A program made the position numbers and the translations under genes. Source: Bacillota bacterium (GTDB lineage: Bacteria; Bacillota; Clostridia; Peptostreptococcales; Acidaminobacteraceae). From it: DNA of 59,643 nt. The stretch covers positions 7,219 to 66,861 of the forward strand of contig JAUMXH010000003.1 of the NCBI GenBank assembly GCA_030529225.1, written 5' to 3'. Below, in pieces: positions 16,878-26,417 of the stretch. A model generated the notes under the pieces. The model saw only the letters and a list, made by a program, of their open reading frames with translations, made no database searches and was not told the origin of the DNA. The number at the start of each line of letters is the position of its first letter. Position 1 is the first letter of the stretch.

Positions 16878-19427
16878 ATGAATAAACAACAGCTGGCTGC
16901 AAAGATTTGGGAATCAGCAAATAAAATGCGTTCCAAAATCGAGGCGAACGAGTATAAAGACTATATTTTGGGATTTATATTCTACAAATTTCTGTCGGAA
17001 AAAGAAGTGAAGTATTTAAAATCCAACGACTGGACGGATGAGTATCTTCCCGAACTAAAAGAAAAGGATACCGAGACAGTTACCAGCATACAAAAAAACC
17101 TGGGCTACTTTATCTCTTATGAAAATCTATTCTCAACCTGGCTTGCAAAAGGAAAGGATTTTAGTGTTCAGGATGTTCGCGTTGCGCTATCCGCATTCAA
17201 CCGCCTCATCAACGGAACCCACAAGAAAGTGTTTGAAGGCATCTTCGATACCCTACAGACCGGATTGAGCAAACTGGGCGATAGTGCCGCTTCGCAATCA
17301 AAATCAATCAGCGATTTGATTTATCTGATTAAAGATATTCCGATGGACGGGAAACAGGGTTACGATGTGCTGGGATTTATTTATGAATACTTGATCGAAA
17401 AATTTGCAGCCAATGCGGGGAAAAAGGCGGGCGAGTTCTACACGCCGCATGAAGTATCGCTCCTGATGAGTGAATTGGTAGCCGAACATCTGAAAGACAG
17501 AGATAAAATCGAGATTTTTGACCCCACCAGCGGTTCGGCCTCACTCCTCATCAACATTGGTATGTGTGCATCCAAGTACATCGAAGGGAAGAACAAAATA
17601 AAGTACTATGCGCAGGAGCTCAAGCAGAACACCTATAACCTAACCCGCATGAACCTGCTGATGCGCGGAATCGAGGCGGACAATATTGTCACCCGAAACG
17701 GCGATACCCTGGAAGAAGATTGGCCCTACTTTGATGAAAACGATCCGATCGGCACTTATGATCCGCTCTATGTAGATGCGGTCGTGTCTAACCCGCCGTA
17801 TTCTCAGGCCTGGAACCCTGCGGATAAAGAAAATGACCCTCGCTATGCGGGCTACGGACTGGCCCCGAAGGGCAAGGCGGATTATGCTTTTTTGCTTCAC
17901 GATCTTTATCATATTAAGCCGGACGGGATTATGAATATTGTTCTTCCGCACGGCGTTCTCTTCCGTGGTGGAGAAGAAGGCGAAATTCGTAAAAATTTAA
18001 TCGAAAAAAATAAAATCGATGCCATTATCGGTCTGCCGGCAAACATCTTTTACGGCACCGGCATTCCAACCATTATTATGGTTTTAAAGCAAAAGAGAAG
18101 CAATACGGATGTACTGATTGTAGATGCTTCAAAGGGGTTCCTAAAGGAGGGCAAAAACAATAAGCTGCGCGCATCCGATATTAAAAAAATAGTTGATGTG
18201 GTAACCCGAAGAGAAAGCGTGGAAAAATTCTCCCGACTCGTCACCCGTGATGAAATCAGAGACAATGACTATAACTTGAATATTCCAAGGTATGTGGATT
18301 CCTCGGAAAGCGCGGAAGTCTGGGATATCTTTGCTTCCATGTTCGGTGGACTTCCCGTCTCTGAAATCGAGGCGTTGAAGGAGTATTGGGAAGCCTTTCC
18401 TACACTCAGAAATGCGCTGTTTGAGCACACCTCTTCCGCATACTGTAAGCTTGCTGTGAAGAATCTAAAAGAAAGTATCAAAGAGCATCCGGATATTTTA
18501 AGCTTTGAGCGTAGTTTTCAGGCATCTTTTCAAAGCTTTAATGCGTATTTATACGATGAACTCATTACAAAAATGGATTCCCTCAACATCTCCAAGACCG
18601 AGGAAATGCTTGCCGACAATATGTTTGAAAGACTCTCACCGCTTCCTCTGATTGATAAATACGAAGCCTACCAACTGCTGGATGATGAGTGGAGCAAAAT
18701 TGCGGTTGATTTGGAAATGATTCGAACAGAAGGCTTTGAGGCTACAAAAGTCGTAGATCCCAACATGGTACTCAAGAAAAAAGACGGCAAAGAACAGGAA
18801 GTTCAGGAAGGTTGGAAAGGGCACATCCTTCCGTTTGACCTTGTGCAGGACGCCTTGCTGGCAGAAGACAAAAAGGAATTAAAGCGCAAGGAAAGCAGAC
18901 TTTCTGAAATTGCCGGAGAGTATGAAGAACTGTTTGACTCACTTTCGGAAGAAGAAAAGGAAGCGGATTTTGTGAATGAAAACGGTTTTGTCTTTGCGGA
19001 AATTAAGAAAGCCTTGAAATCGGAAACTCTTGAACCGGAAACAAAAGAGACGCTCAAAAAACTTAGCGTGCTGAACGAGGAAGAAAAGGCGCTGAAAACC
19101 GCCATCAAAACCGAGGCGGCGCTATTGGAAGAAAAGAGCAAAAGCACCATAGAGGCGTTGTCGGATGAAGAGGTCATCTTGCTTTTAAAAGAGAAATGGA
19201 TCAATCCCCTTGTTCAGAGCCTCATGAAGTTGCCGGAAAGAATTGTCGCTGAACTCCTTGCCAAAATAGAAGCCCTTGCAAAGAAGTATGAAAGCACCCT
19301 GTCTGAAGTGGATGCCGAAATAGCAGAGACGCAGAAAATACTTTCCTCAATGATTGATGACTTGGAAGGCAATGAATTTGATATGCAAGGTCTTCACGAG
19401 TTCAAAAGACTTCTTGGAGGAATCTAA
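16878..19427 (+). CDS. hsdM: Type I restriction-modification system, methyltransferase subunit
   Basis: Adenine-N6 methyltransferase subunit of a type I system. It works in an M2S complex to methylate and an R2M2S complex to cut. The HsdM N-terminal helical domain is followed by GEFYTP (186-191), SAM motif I DPTSGSASLL (215-224), and catalytic motif IV NPPY (305-308). At 849 residues it is far longer than the usual 500-550. From about 540 on there is a glutamate/lysine-rich, coiled-coil-prone extension. GGAGG precedes the ATG. hsdS follows one base after the stop. Lower GC than the flanking operons suggests acquisition. Confidence 0.93.
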   Translation: MNKQQLAAKIWESANKMRSKIEANEYKDYILGFIFYKFLSEKEVKYLKSNDWTDEYLPELKEKDTETVTSIQKNLGYFISYENLFSTWLAKGKDFSVQDVRVALSAFNRLINGTHKKVFEGIFDTLQTGLSKLGDSAASQSKSISDLIYLIKDIPMDGKQGYDVLGFIYEYLIEKFAANAGKKAGEFYTPHEVSLLMSELVAEHLKDRDKIEIFDPTSGSASLLINIGMCASKYIEGKNKIKYYAQELKQNTYNLTRMNLLMRGIEADNIVTRNGDTLEEDWPYFDENDPIGTYDPLYVDAVVSNPPYSQAWNPADKENDPRYAGYGLAPKGKADYAFLLHDLYHIKPDGIMNIVLPHGVLFRGGEEGEIRKNLIEKNKIDAIIGLPANIFYGTGIPTIIMVLKQKRSNTDVLIVDASKGFLKEGKNNKLRASDIKKIVDVVTRRESVEKFSRLVTRDEIRDNDYNLNIPRYVDSSESAEVWDIFASMFGGLPVSEIEALKEYWEAFPTLRNALFEHTSSAYCKLAVKNLKESIKEHPDILSFERSFQASFQSFNAYLYDELITKMDSLNISKTEEMLADNMFERLSPLPLIDKYEAYQLLDDEWSKIAVDLEMIRTEGFEATKVVDPNMVLKKKDGKEQEVQEGWKGHILPFDLVQDALLAEDKKELKRKESRLSEIAGEYEELFDSLSEEEKEADFVNENGFVFAEIKKALKSETLEPETKETLKKLSVLNEEEKALKTAIKTEAALLEEKSKSTIEALSDEEVILLLKEKWINPLVQSLMKLPERIVAELLAKIEALAKKYESTLSEVDAEIAETQKILSSMIDDLEGNEFDMQGLHEFKRLLGGI

Positions 19428-19428
19428 C

Positions 19429-20625
19429 ATGGATAAACATACAAAAAAGCCGGCTATTCGCTTTGCCGGATTTACGGAAGCTTGGGAACAGCGTAAGTTT
19501 GGAGATTTAGGATCAGTAGCCATGTGTAAACGCATTTTTAAAGAACAAACTTCGTCAAAAGGGGAGGTAGCTTTTTACAAAATTGGAACTTTTGGCGGAG
19601 AGCCGGATGCATTTATTTCAAGAGAATTATTTGATGAATACAAATCAAAGTATCAGTTTCCTGAGATAGGAGATTTGCTTATCTCTGCATCAGGTACAAT
19701 TGGGAGAACTGTTGAATATACGGGTGAAGACTCCTATTTTCAAGATTCTAACATCGTATGGTTTAAGCACGATGAAAGAATCGAAAACAATTTTTTGAAT
19801 TACATTTATCAGACGGTTAAGTGGGATGGAATTGAAGGAAGTACTATTAAGAGACTATACAATGACAATTTTTTAAAAACAGAGTTCAAAGTACCATCTG
19901 TTTCCGAACAGAAGAAAATAGGAAAGTATTTCCGAAGTCTCGACCACCTTATCACCCTTCATCAGCGTAAGTATGATAAGTTAGTTAACATCAAAAAATC
20001 TATGCTTGAAAAAATGTTCCCGAAACATGGCAGCAAGGTTCCTGAAATTCGCTTTGCCGGATTTACGGAAGCTTGGGAACAGCGTAAGTTGGGGGAAGTG
20101 TGTGATTCTTATTCCGGAGGAACCCCAACTGTAGGAATCAAAGAATATTATGGAGGTCAAATTCCATTCATTCGCTCTGCTGAAATAAACAGCGAAACGA
20201 CAGAGCTTTTCATAACTGAAGAGGGTTTAAAGAATTCCTCTGCGAGATTAGTTGATAGAGGCGATATTCTCTATGCTTTGTACGGTGCAACGAGTGGTGA
20301 AGTGGGTCGCTCGAGGCTAAAAGGTGCGATAAATCAAGCTATTTTAGCAATTGTTCCCCATAGAGGATACGACTCGAACTACCTTTCCCAATGGCTTCAG
20401 AAAAGCAAGCAAAGCATTATTGAAACATATCTTCAAGGTGGTCAAGGGAATCTGTCTGGAGCGATTGTAAAAGAACTTCCAGTAGATTTTCCGACACTTG
20501 AAGAGCAACAAGAAATTGGATCTTATTTCAAACATCTCGACCACCTTATTACCCTTCATCAGCGTAAACTGGAAAAACTTAAAAACATTAAAAAATCTAT
20601 GCTCGATAAAATGTTTGTTTCATAA
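19429..20625 (+). CDS. hsdS: Type I restriction-modification system, specificity subunit (expressed copy)
   Basis: Sequence-recognition subunit, 398 residues, with two target recognition domains (TRDs). Each half is built IRFAGFTEAWEQRK - TRD - LDHLITLHQRK - linker helix NIKKSML(E/D)KMF. TRD1 is encoded by about 19498-19938 and TRD2 by about 20091-20535. The two half-gene frames are exact 44-bp and near-exact 33-bp direct repeats, matched by the silent cassettes downstream at 24500-24963 and 25925-26441. ATG 19429 has GGAGG just upstream; the longer frame starts inside hsdM and is rejected. This is the only copy with a start, a promoter and both TRDs. Confidence 0.93.
   Translation: MDKHTKKPAIRFAGFTEAWEQRKFGDLGSVAMCKRIFKEQTSSKGEVAFYKIGTFGGEPDAFISRELFDEYKSKYQFPEIGDLLISASGTIGRTVEYTGEDSYFQDSNIVWFKHDERIENNFLNYIYQTVKWDGIEGSTIKRLYNDNFLKTEFKVPSVSEQKKIGKYFRSLDHLITLHQRKYDKLVNIKKSMLEKMFPKHGSKVPEIRFAGFTEAWEQRKLGEVCDSYSGGTPTVGIKEYYGGQIPFIRSAEINSETTELFITEEGLKNSSARLVDRGDILYALYGATSGEVGRSRLKGAINQAILAIVPHRGYDSNYLSQWLQKSKQSIIETYLQGGQGNLSGAIVKELPVDFPTLEEQQEIGSYFKHLDHLITLHQRKLEKLKNIKKSMLDKMFVS
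19456..19499 (+). repeat. IR1 copy a: start of the first hsdS half
   Basis: A 44-bp repeat identical to 20047-20090. Its 17-bp core (19481-19497, beginning CTTGGGAACAGCG) recurs at 24500-24516 and, inverted, within 26418-26441. It encodes the conserved WEQRK region in front of TRD1. Confidence 0.9.
19939..19971 (+). repeat. IR2 copy a: end of TRD1
   Basis: 33-bp repeat, identical at 24931-24963 and, inverted, at 25925-25957. It encodes LDHLITLHQRK, the conserved edge after a TRD. Confidence 0.9.
20047..20090 (+). repeat. IR1 copy b: start of the second hsdS half
   Basis: 44-bp direct repeat of 19456-19499. Identity with the inverted copy at 26418-26441 extends over 24 bp. Confidence 0.9.
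20536..20568 (+). repeat. IR2 copy b: end of TRD2 (variant)
   Basis: Same 33-bp element with two differences from the other three copies (a C-to-T change within and a final G-to-A). Confidence 0.85.
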
Positions 20626-20638
20626 AAAAGGATGTGCA

Positions 20639-21271
20639 ATGATGGTACTAAAAAACAAATTGGGCATTCAAGATGCCCCTCTACTTGCAAGAGAAGAAGA
20701 AAAAAGGAGCAAGATGAGAGCCGTTGAATTGTTTGAAAATGGCTTGCTTGATGACTTTGAGGTCGGAACCTTTGAAGGCCTGGCAAAGATTCATGAGTAT
20801 TTATTCCAAGATGTATATGAATTCGCAGGCAAAATAAGAACTGAAAATATTGCAAAAGGAAACTTTCGATTTGCACCTGTGATGTATTTGGAAACGGCTC
20901 TCGAACATATCGGAAAAATGCCGCAATCAAACTTTGATCAGATTATCGAAAAATATATTGAAATGAATGTAGCTCATCCGTTTAGAGAGGGAAACGGAAG
21001 AAGTACTCGAATTTGGCTGGACTGCATATTAAAGCGAGAACTCAAGAAAGTAATCGATTGGAGCAGGGTAGACAAAACAGATTACTTATTGGCAATGGAG
21101 CGAAGCCCGATTAAAGATGTTGAAATCAAAATTTTACTGAAAGAAGCGTTAACCGAGAAGATAAATGATAGAGAAGTCTACATGAAGGGACTGGATGCAA
21201 GTTACTACTATGAAGGATATCATCTTTTTGCAAGCGAGGACTTAACAGGTAGTAAAGCAACGGAGGAATGA
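20639..21271 (+). CDS. fic: Fic-family AMP-transferase
   Basis: Predicted AMPylator: transfers AMP from ATP to a hydroxyl side chain of a target protein. The 210-residue protein has the complete Fic active motif HPFREGNGRSTR at 113-124 (consensus HxFx(D/E)GNGRxxR). Near the C-terminus is SYYYEG (188-193), which fits the (S/T)xxxE(G/N) autoinhibitory motif in the place expected for class III Fic proteins such as NmFic, known to modify DNA gyrase. So both catalysis and self-inhibition look intact. The ATG at 20639 lies 13 nt after the hsdS stop, with AAGGA upstream, and hsdR follows after 31 nt. It therefore belongs to the restriction operon. Confidence 0.9.
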   Translation: MMVLKNKLGIQDAPLLAREEEKRSKMRAVELFENGLLDDFEVGTFEGLAKIHEYLFQDVYEFAGKIRTENIAKGNFRFAPVMYLETALEHIGKMPQSNFDQIIEKYIEMNVAHPFREGNGRSTRIWLDCILKRELKKVIDWSRVDKTDYLLAMERSPIKDVEIKILLKEALTEKINDREVYMKGLDASYYYEGYHLFASEDLTGSKATEE

Positions 21272-21302
21272 TGCAAAAATCTGAAACAAGGAGGAAACTT
21301 TT

Positions 21303-24300
21303 ATGATTTTTAATAAGGAATCCGATTTTGAAGAAGCTTTAATAAAAATATTGTCTGAAAAAGGCTGGGAAAAAGAAGTCCTGAGAAACTGTTCAGAAAA
21401 AGATTTGCTTCAAAATTGGGCGAATATTCTTTTTGAAAATAACAGAGACATAGACAGGCTCAATGATTATCCTCTGACGGAAAGTGAGATGCAGCAGATT
21501 TTAGAACAGATTGAAGCGCTTCGAACACCGTTAAAACTGAACGGATTCATCAACGGAAAGAGTGTTTCGATTGTAAGAGATAACCCTGACGATATCTTAC
21601 ATCTTGGAAAAGAAGTTAGCCTAAAAATATATGACCGCAGAGAGATTGCCGCAGGGCAAAGCAGATACCAGATTGCCTCGCAACCTAAGTTCCCGACCAA
21701 GTCCAACTTGTTAAATGACCGTCGAGGAGATTTGATGCTTCTTATCAACGGTATGCCGGTAATTCATATCGAATTGAAGAAGAGTGGCATTCCGGTAAGT
21801 CAAGCCTACCATCAAATTGAAAAATATTCCCATGAAGGAGTTTTCACAGGACTCTTTTCTCTTGTTCAGATTTTTGTTGCAATGGAGCCGAAAGAGGCTC
21901 TCTATTTTGCAAATCCGGGACCGGATGGAAAGTTCAATCAAGACTATTATTTTCATTGGGCGGACTTTAATAACGAACCCATAAACGAATGGAATAAAGT
22001 GGCATCAACACTTCTTTCTATTCCCATGGCGCATCAGCTGATCGGATTTTATACCGTTGCCGATGATTCCGACGGCGTGCTCAAGGTTATGCGAAGTTAT
22101 CAATACTTTGCGGCGAGTGCGATTTCCGATAAAGTCGCAAAGGCAAAATGGGGGAAAAATGATAGACTCGGGGGCTATGTGTGGCATACGACAGGGTCGG
22201 GAAAGACTATGACAAGCTTTAAATCGGCGCAACTGATTGCAACATCAAAAGATGCGGACAAAGTAATTTTTTTAATGGACAGAATTGAGCTTGGAACGCA
22301 GTCGCTAAAAGAATATCGCGGATTCGCTGATGAAAATGAAGATGTTCAGGAAACGGAAAACACCGGCGCACTGATTAGCAAGCTGAAAAGCGGCAATCCG
22401 GCAGACACGCTGATTGTTACCTCCATACAAAAAATGAGCAACATAAGAGAGGAAGAAGGAGGGCTCAATCATCATGACATTCAACTGATAGGAGATAAGC
22501 GCATCGTTTTTATTGTTGATGAAGCCCATCGATCTACATTCGGCGATATGCTGATTACGATAAAAAATACATTTCCTAAGGCACTATTTTTCGGTTTTAC
22601 CGGAACCCCTATTCAGGATGAAAACAAGAAAAAGATGAATACAACCACGACCGTCTTCGGAAACGAATTGCATAGATACAGCATCGCTGACGGGATTAGA
22701 GATAAAAATGTACTCGGCTTCGACCCTTACAAGGTGTCGACCTTCAAGGATAAGGATGTACGTAAAGTGGTGGCGCTCGAACGAGCGAAAGCCGTGAATG
22801 AAGAAGATGCCGTTTCCGATCCGGAAAAGAGTAAAATCTATTATAAATATCTGAATGCCGGCGAAGTCCCAATGGCGGGGTACTATGATCAAGATGGAAC
22901 TTATGTGAGGGGAATTGAAGATTACCTCTCTAATGTGCAGTATCGAACTGACGAACATATAAAAACGGTTGTTAGGGATATCGCAGATAATTGGCTCACT
23001 CTGAGCAGGGGTGGCAAGTTTCATGCCATATTTGCTACGAGCAGCATACCGGAGGCGATACACTACTATCGGCTGATGAAACAAATGATTCCGGAACTGA
23101 AAATAAGCGCTTTATTTGATCCGAATATCGACAATAACGAAGGGTTTCAGTTTAAAGAGAGCGGGTTGGTAGAAATAATTGAGGACTACAATCGTATGTA
23201 CGGACAAGAGTTTACCATTCCAACTTTTCAAAAAATGAAGAAAGACATAGCTGCCCGACTGGCGCATAAAAGACCCTATGAAAGGATTGAGAGGGAACCG
23301 GAAAAGCAAATTGATTTGCTGATTGTCGTTGATCAAATGCTCACGGGCTTTGATTCAAAATGGATTAACACCCTGTATATGGATAAGGTTTTGCGCTACG
23401 AGAACATCATTCAGGCCTTCTCCCGAACGAACAGGCTTTTTGGACCGGACAAGCCCTTTGGAACCATTCGGTATTATCGCAGAGTGCACACGATGGAAAG
23501 CAATATCAACGCCGCTGTAAAACTCTATTCCGGAGATAGGCCGCTCGGTTTATTTGCCCTGCATCTGACAGATCATATAAAAGAAATGAATCGGCTTTTT
23601 GAGACCATATGCGATATTTTTTCGAGTGCGGGAGTTTCCAATTTTGAAAAATTACCCGCGGATATGGACGCTTGTAAAAAATTTGCAAAGGAGTTTAAGG
23701 CGTTCAGCGAGTTTTTAGAGGCCGCAAAAATTCAAGGGTTTAAATGGAGTCTTTCTTCGTATACAGAAGAAAAAACCGGTGAAACAATTCCAATCGCTTT
23801 TGATGAGAAAACCTACATGATTTTAGTTCTTCGGTATAAAGAGTTGTCTGTAGGGGGGCCCGGACCGGGTGCTGAGGATGTGCCGTATGACCTGGTGGGG
23901 TATATTACCGAAATTGACACCGGACTGATTGACGCCGATTATATGAACTCACGCTTTGCAAAATATATAAAGTTATTACATTCAAACGGAGCAAGTCCGG
24001 AGGACATTGAAAATGCAGAGAATGAACTTCATAATACATTTGCGACACTCACACAAGAGGAACAAAAATATGCGAACATCTTTCTCCACGACATCCAAAG
24101 GGGAGATGTCACAATTATTCCTGATAGAACGCTCCGGGATTACATCAATGAATATATGCTAAAGGCGAAGAATGATAGCATTCATCGTGTTTCCGTTTAT
24201 CTTGGAGTCGACGAAACGAAACTCAGAACGATTATGAATTTAAAACTGAATGAAAAAAATCTGAATGAGTTTGGAAGATACGACGAGTTAAAGCAGACGA

Positions 24301-24446
24301 TAGACAGGGAAAAAGCGAGAGCTTACTTTGAAAAGACCGATGGGGAAAAAATCATACCGCCCAAAGTGATGACAAAAGCGGACAACTTACTCCGCCGATT
24401 TATTCTGGACGGTGAGTTTGGTGATATGCCGGAAGATTTCGAATAA
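21303..24446 (+). CDS. hsdR: Type I restriction-modification system, restriction subunit
   Basis: ATP-driven DNA translocase and endonuclease, 1047 residues, usual for HsdR. The N-terminal nuclease has D143, ELK at 157-159 and Q171..Y175, the PD-(D/E)xK plus QxxxY pattern of type I nucleases. The helicase motor has Walker A HTTGSGKTM near 295-303 and DEAH at 406-409, followed by FGFTGTP (motif III) and the later IQAFSRTNR (motif VI). Nothing appears truncated. It is the last gene of hsdM-hsdS-fic-hsdR and ends at a strong terminator. Confidence 0.95.
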   Translation: MIFNKESDFEEALIKILSEKGWEKEVLRNCSEKDLLQNWANILFENNRDIDRLNDYPLTESEMQQILEQIEALRTPLKLNGFINGKSVSIVRDNPDDILHLGKEVSLKIYDRREIAAGQSRYQIASQPKFPTKSNLLNDRRGDLMLLINGMPVIHIELKKSGIPVSQAYHQIEKYSHEGVFTGLFSLVQIFVAMEPKEALYFANPGPDGKFNQDYYFHWADFNNEPINEWNKVASTLLSIPMAHQLIGFYTVADDSDGVLKVMRSYQYFAASAISDKVAKAKWGKNDRLGGYVWHTTGSGKTMTSFKSAQLIATSKDADKVIFLMDRIELGTQSLKEYRGFADENEDVQETENTGALISKLKSGNPADTLIVTSIQKMSNIREEEGGLNHHDIQLIGDKRIVFIVDEAHRSTFGDMLITIKNTFPKALFFGFTGTPIQDENKKKMNTTTTVFGNELHRYSIADGIRDKNVLGFDPYKVSTFKDKDVRKVVALERAKAVNEEDAVSDPEKSKIYYKYLNAGEVPMAGYYDQDGTYVRGIEDYLSNVQYRTDEHIKTVVRDIADNWLTLSRGGKFHAIFATSSIPEAIHYYRLMKQMIPELKISALFDPNIDNNEGFQFKESGLVEIIEDYNRMYGQEFTIPTFQKMKKDIAARLAHKRPYERIEREPEKQIDLLIVVDQMLTGFDSKWINTLYMDKVLRYENIIQAFSRTNRLFGPDKPFGTIRYYRRVHTMESNINAAVKLYSGDRPLGLFALHLTDHIKEMNRLFETICDIFSSAGVSNFEKLPADMDACKKFAKEFKAFSEFLEAAKIQGFKWSLSSYTEEKTGETIPIAFDEKTYMILVLRYKELSVGGPGPGAEDVPYDLVGYITEIDTGLIDADYMNSRFAKYIKLLHSNGASPEDIENAENELHNTFATLTQEEQKYANIFLHDIQRGDVTIIPDRTLRDYINEYMLKAKNDSIHRVSVYLGVDETKLRTIMNLKLNEKNLNEFGRYDELKQTIDREKARAYFEKTDGEKIIPPKVMTKADNLLRRFILDGEFGDMPEDFE

Positions 24447-24459
24447 AACTGTTATTTTT

Positions 24460-24492
24460 AAGAGCCGAGACTTGTATCTTGGCTCTTTTTTT
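24460..24492 (+). terminator. Terminator of the hsd operon
   Basis: An 11-bp stem (one G-U) with a 6-nt loop is followed by a run of T, 13 nt after the hsdR stop. It stops transcription just before the silent half-hsdS cassette. Confidence 0.88.
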
Positions 24493-24499
24493 CAGATAA

Positions 24500-24516
24500 C
24501 TTGGGAACAGCGTAAG
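24500..24516 (+). repeat. IR1 copy c
   Basis: 17-bp core of the WEQRK-encoding repeat, same orientation as the copies in the expressed hsdS; opens the hsdS' cassette. Confidence 0.88.
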
Positions 24517-24930
24517 ACAAAGGAAGTCACAGACAGATATGACAATCTCCGAATTCCTGTGGCCGCAAATCTTCGTATTCCGGGTTCGACCCCTTATTAT
24601 GGAGCGAACGGAATACAAGATTATGTTGAAGGCTACACTCACGAAGGCGAATTTATTCTTGTTGCTGAAGATGGGGCAAATGACCTCAAAGATTATCCTG
24701 TAAAGTGTGTAAAAGGGCGTATTTGGGTAAATAACCACGCTCATGTGCTGCAAGGCAAGGATGAAATTTCAGACAACAAGTTTCTCGCATTTGCTATCAG
24801 TCAAGCAGATATTGAATCATTACTGGTTGGTGGTGGTCGTGCCAAACTGAATGCAGAAACACTTATGGAAATTGACTTACTTCTACCTGTAAAACAAGAA
24901 CAGGTGTCAATAGGCAATTATTTTTCAACC

Positions 24931-24963
24931 CTCGACCACCTTATCACCCTTCATCAGCGTAAG
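24931..24963 (+). repeat. IR2 copy c
   Basis: 33-bp element identical to 19939-19971. With the inverted copy at 25925-25957 it brackets the recombinase gene. Confidence 0.9.
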
Positions 24964-24988
24964 CCTATTTCTAAGTTTGGAGGCGATT

Positions 24989-25915
24989 ATGTTGAATACC
25001 ATCACTAAAAATGACTTGTTTTATGATTATTACAATCAATGGATCACTGTTTACAAGGAAGGTGCAATAAGAAAGGTCACGATGAAGAAATACATTTTGA
25101 CTCAGTCGTGGATAAAAAAATTAGCGCCCGATTTGAAAATATGTGAATTATCTCGAATAACATATCAAAGACTTCTCAATGACTATGCCGAAGTACACGA
25201 AAGGCAGACAACAATGGACTTTCATCATCAGTTGAAAGGAGCTATCTTGGATGCAGTTGATGAAGGGCTTATAGAAAGAGATCCGACTCGAAAGGCAATT
25301 ATAAAAGGTAAACAACCCCGAGATAAGAAAACAAAGTATCTAAATCAGTTTGAACTGCACAAGTTGCTATCGGAGCTGAAATTAGGTCAGGAACTTAACT
25401 GGGATTGGTTTATTCTCCTGGTAGCCAAAACAGGAATGAGGTTTTCAGAGGCTTTAGCTATTACACCGCAAGACTTTGATTTTTCTAAGCAGTCGTTATC
25501 AATCAATAAGACTTGGGATTATAAGAATGGATATGGTTTTATGCCAACCAAAAACCAGTCATCTATCAGGAAAATACAAATCGATTGGCAGTTAATTGTT
25601 CAGTTCTCAACGCTGGTTAAAAATCTTCCCAAAGATGAACCCATTTTTGTTGCGGGCAACGTCTACAATTCCACCGTGAATGAGATTTTACTCAGACATT
25701 GTAAAAATGTTGGAATACCTGAAATATCTATTCATGGGCTGAGACATACACACGCATCTCTACTTCTATTTGCCGGAGTGTCTATAGCAAGTGTGGCGCA
25801 AAGATTGGGACATTCCAGTATGACAACCACACAAAAAACCTATAACCATATTATCAAAGAACTTGAAAACAAAGATGTGGATTTGGTAATGCGTTCATTA
25901 TCCAGTTTGAATTGA
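24989..25915 (+). CDS. Tyrosine site-specific recombinase (predicted HsdS invertase)
   Basis: Cuts and rejoins DNA through a tyrosine intermediate. The 308-residue protein has an N-terminal SAM-like core-binding domain (about 8-95) and a catalytic domain with R151 (TGMRFSEAL), a candidate K188, H249 and R252 (HGLRHTHAS), H275 (LGHSSMTTTQ) and nucleophile Y285. It belongs to the Tn916 Int/XerC-like group. ATG 24989 has GGAGG at 24979-24983. The gene fits almost exactly between the two inverted 33-bp repeats. Recombinases of this type drive hsdS inversion in other phase-variable type I systems; acting on these repeats is inferred from the layout. Confidence 0.9.
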   Translation: MLNTITKNDLFYDYYNQWITVYKEGAIRKVTMKKYILTQSWIKKLAPDLKICELSRITYQRLLNDYAEVHERQTTMDFHHQLKGAILDAVDEGLIERDPTRKAIIKGKQPRDKKTKYLNQFELHKLLSELKLGQELNWDWFILLVAKTGMRFSEALAITPQDFDFSKQSLSINKTWDYKNGYGFMPTKNQSSIRKIQIDWQLIVQFSTLVKNLPKDEPIFVAGNVYNSTVNEILLRHCKNVGIPEISIHGLRHTHASLLLFAGVSIASVAQRLGHSSMTTTQKTYNHIIKELENKDVDLVMRSLSSLN

Positions 25916-25924
25916 CAAGAACTA

Positions 25925-25957
25925 CTTACGCTGATGAAGGGTGATAAGGTGGTCGAG
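25925..25957 (-). repeat. IR2 copy d (inverted)
   Basis: 33-bp perfect inverted copy of 19939-19971 and 24931-24963. Confidence 0.9.
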
Positions 25958-26417
25958 CTTGGTAAAGAATTTTCCTGCTACTTTTTGTTCTTCTATAGTT
26001 GGTATACTCACAATGGTATTCCCAACAAGCTCTTTATTAAGATTACTTACTGTACTTCCTGCTGCAAATGACCTGTACTGCCTTAGCATTTCAGGTGTAC
26101 CGAGCAGATGACAAAGAAAGGTTAAGTCAAAAATATTGAATGTATTCCTGATAAGCAACCAGCCATCGTGTATGCAGCCATCAATGCCCATTATAAAAGG
26201 TTTTCCGAAACTCATCGAGTTTGACAGAATCAAATCGCCGGGATGAACTTCCCTCGTTTTTGGTAATCCTTCATATCTGATTTTTTCAGCTGTTCTCGTA
26301 ATGTAATTCCCTTGTGTTGGTGCATCTCCAATTTTTATCCAATTCAGTCCGTCTGGGTTATCAGTTATATAATCATCAATAGGTCTTGGCGATTCACCGC
26401 GCTCTATTTGAACAATA

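Larger units (their letters stand above)
24500..25008 (+). pseudogene. Silent half-hsdS cassette (hsdS', one TRD, no start)
   Basis: Encodes WEQRK - a distinct TRD (TKEVTDRYDNLRIPV to LLLPVKQEQVSIG) - LDHLITLHQRK, then a short tail PISKFGGDYVEYHH and a stop. It begins at IR1c and its TRD ends at IR2c (24931-24963). There is no start codon context or promoter, and the hsdR terminator lies directly before it, so it should be unexpressed where it stands. Its TRD differs from both TRDs of the expressed hsdS. Its frame overlaps the start of the recombinase gene by 20 nt. Confidence 0.85.
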
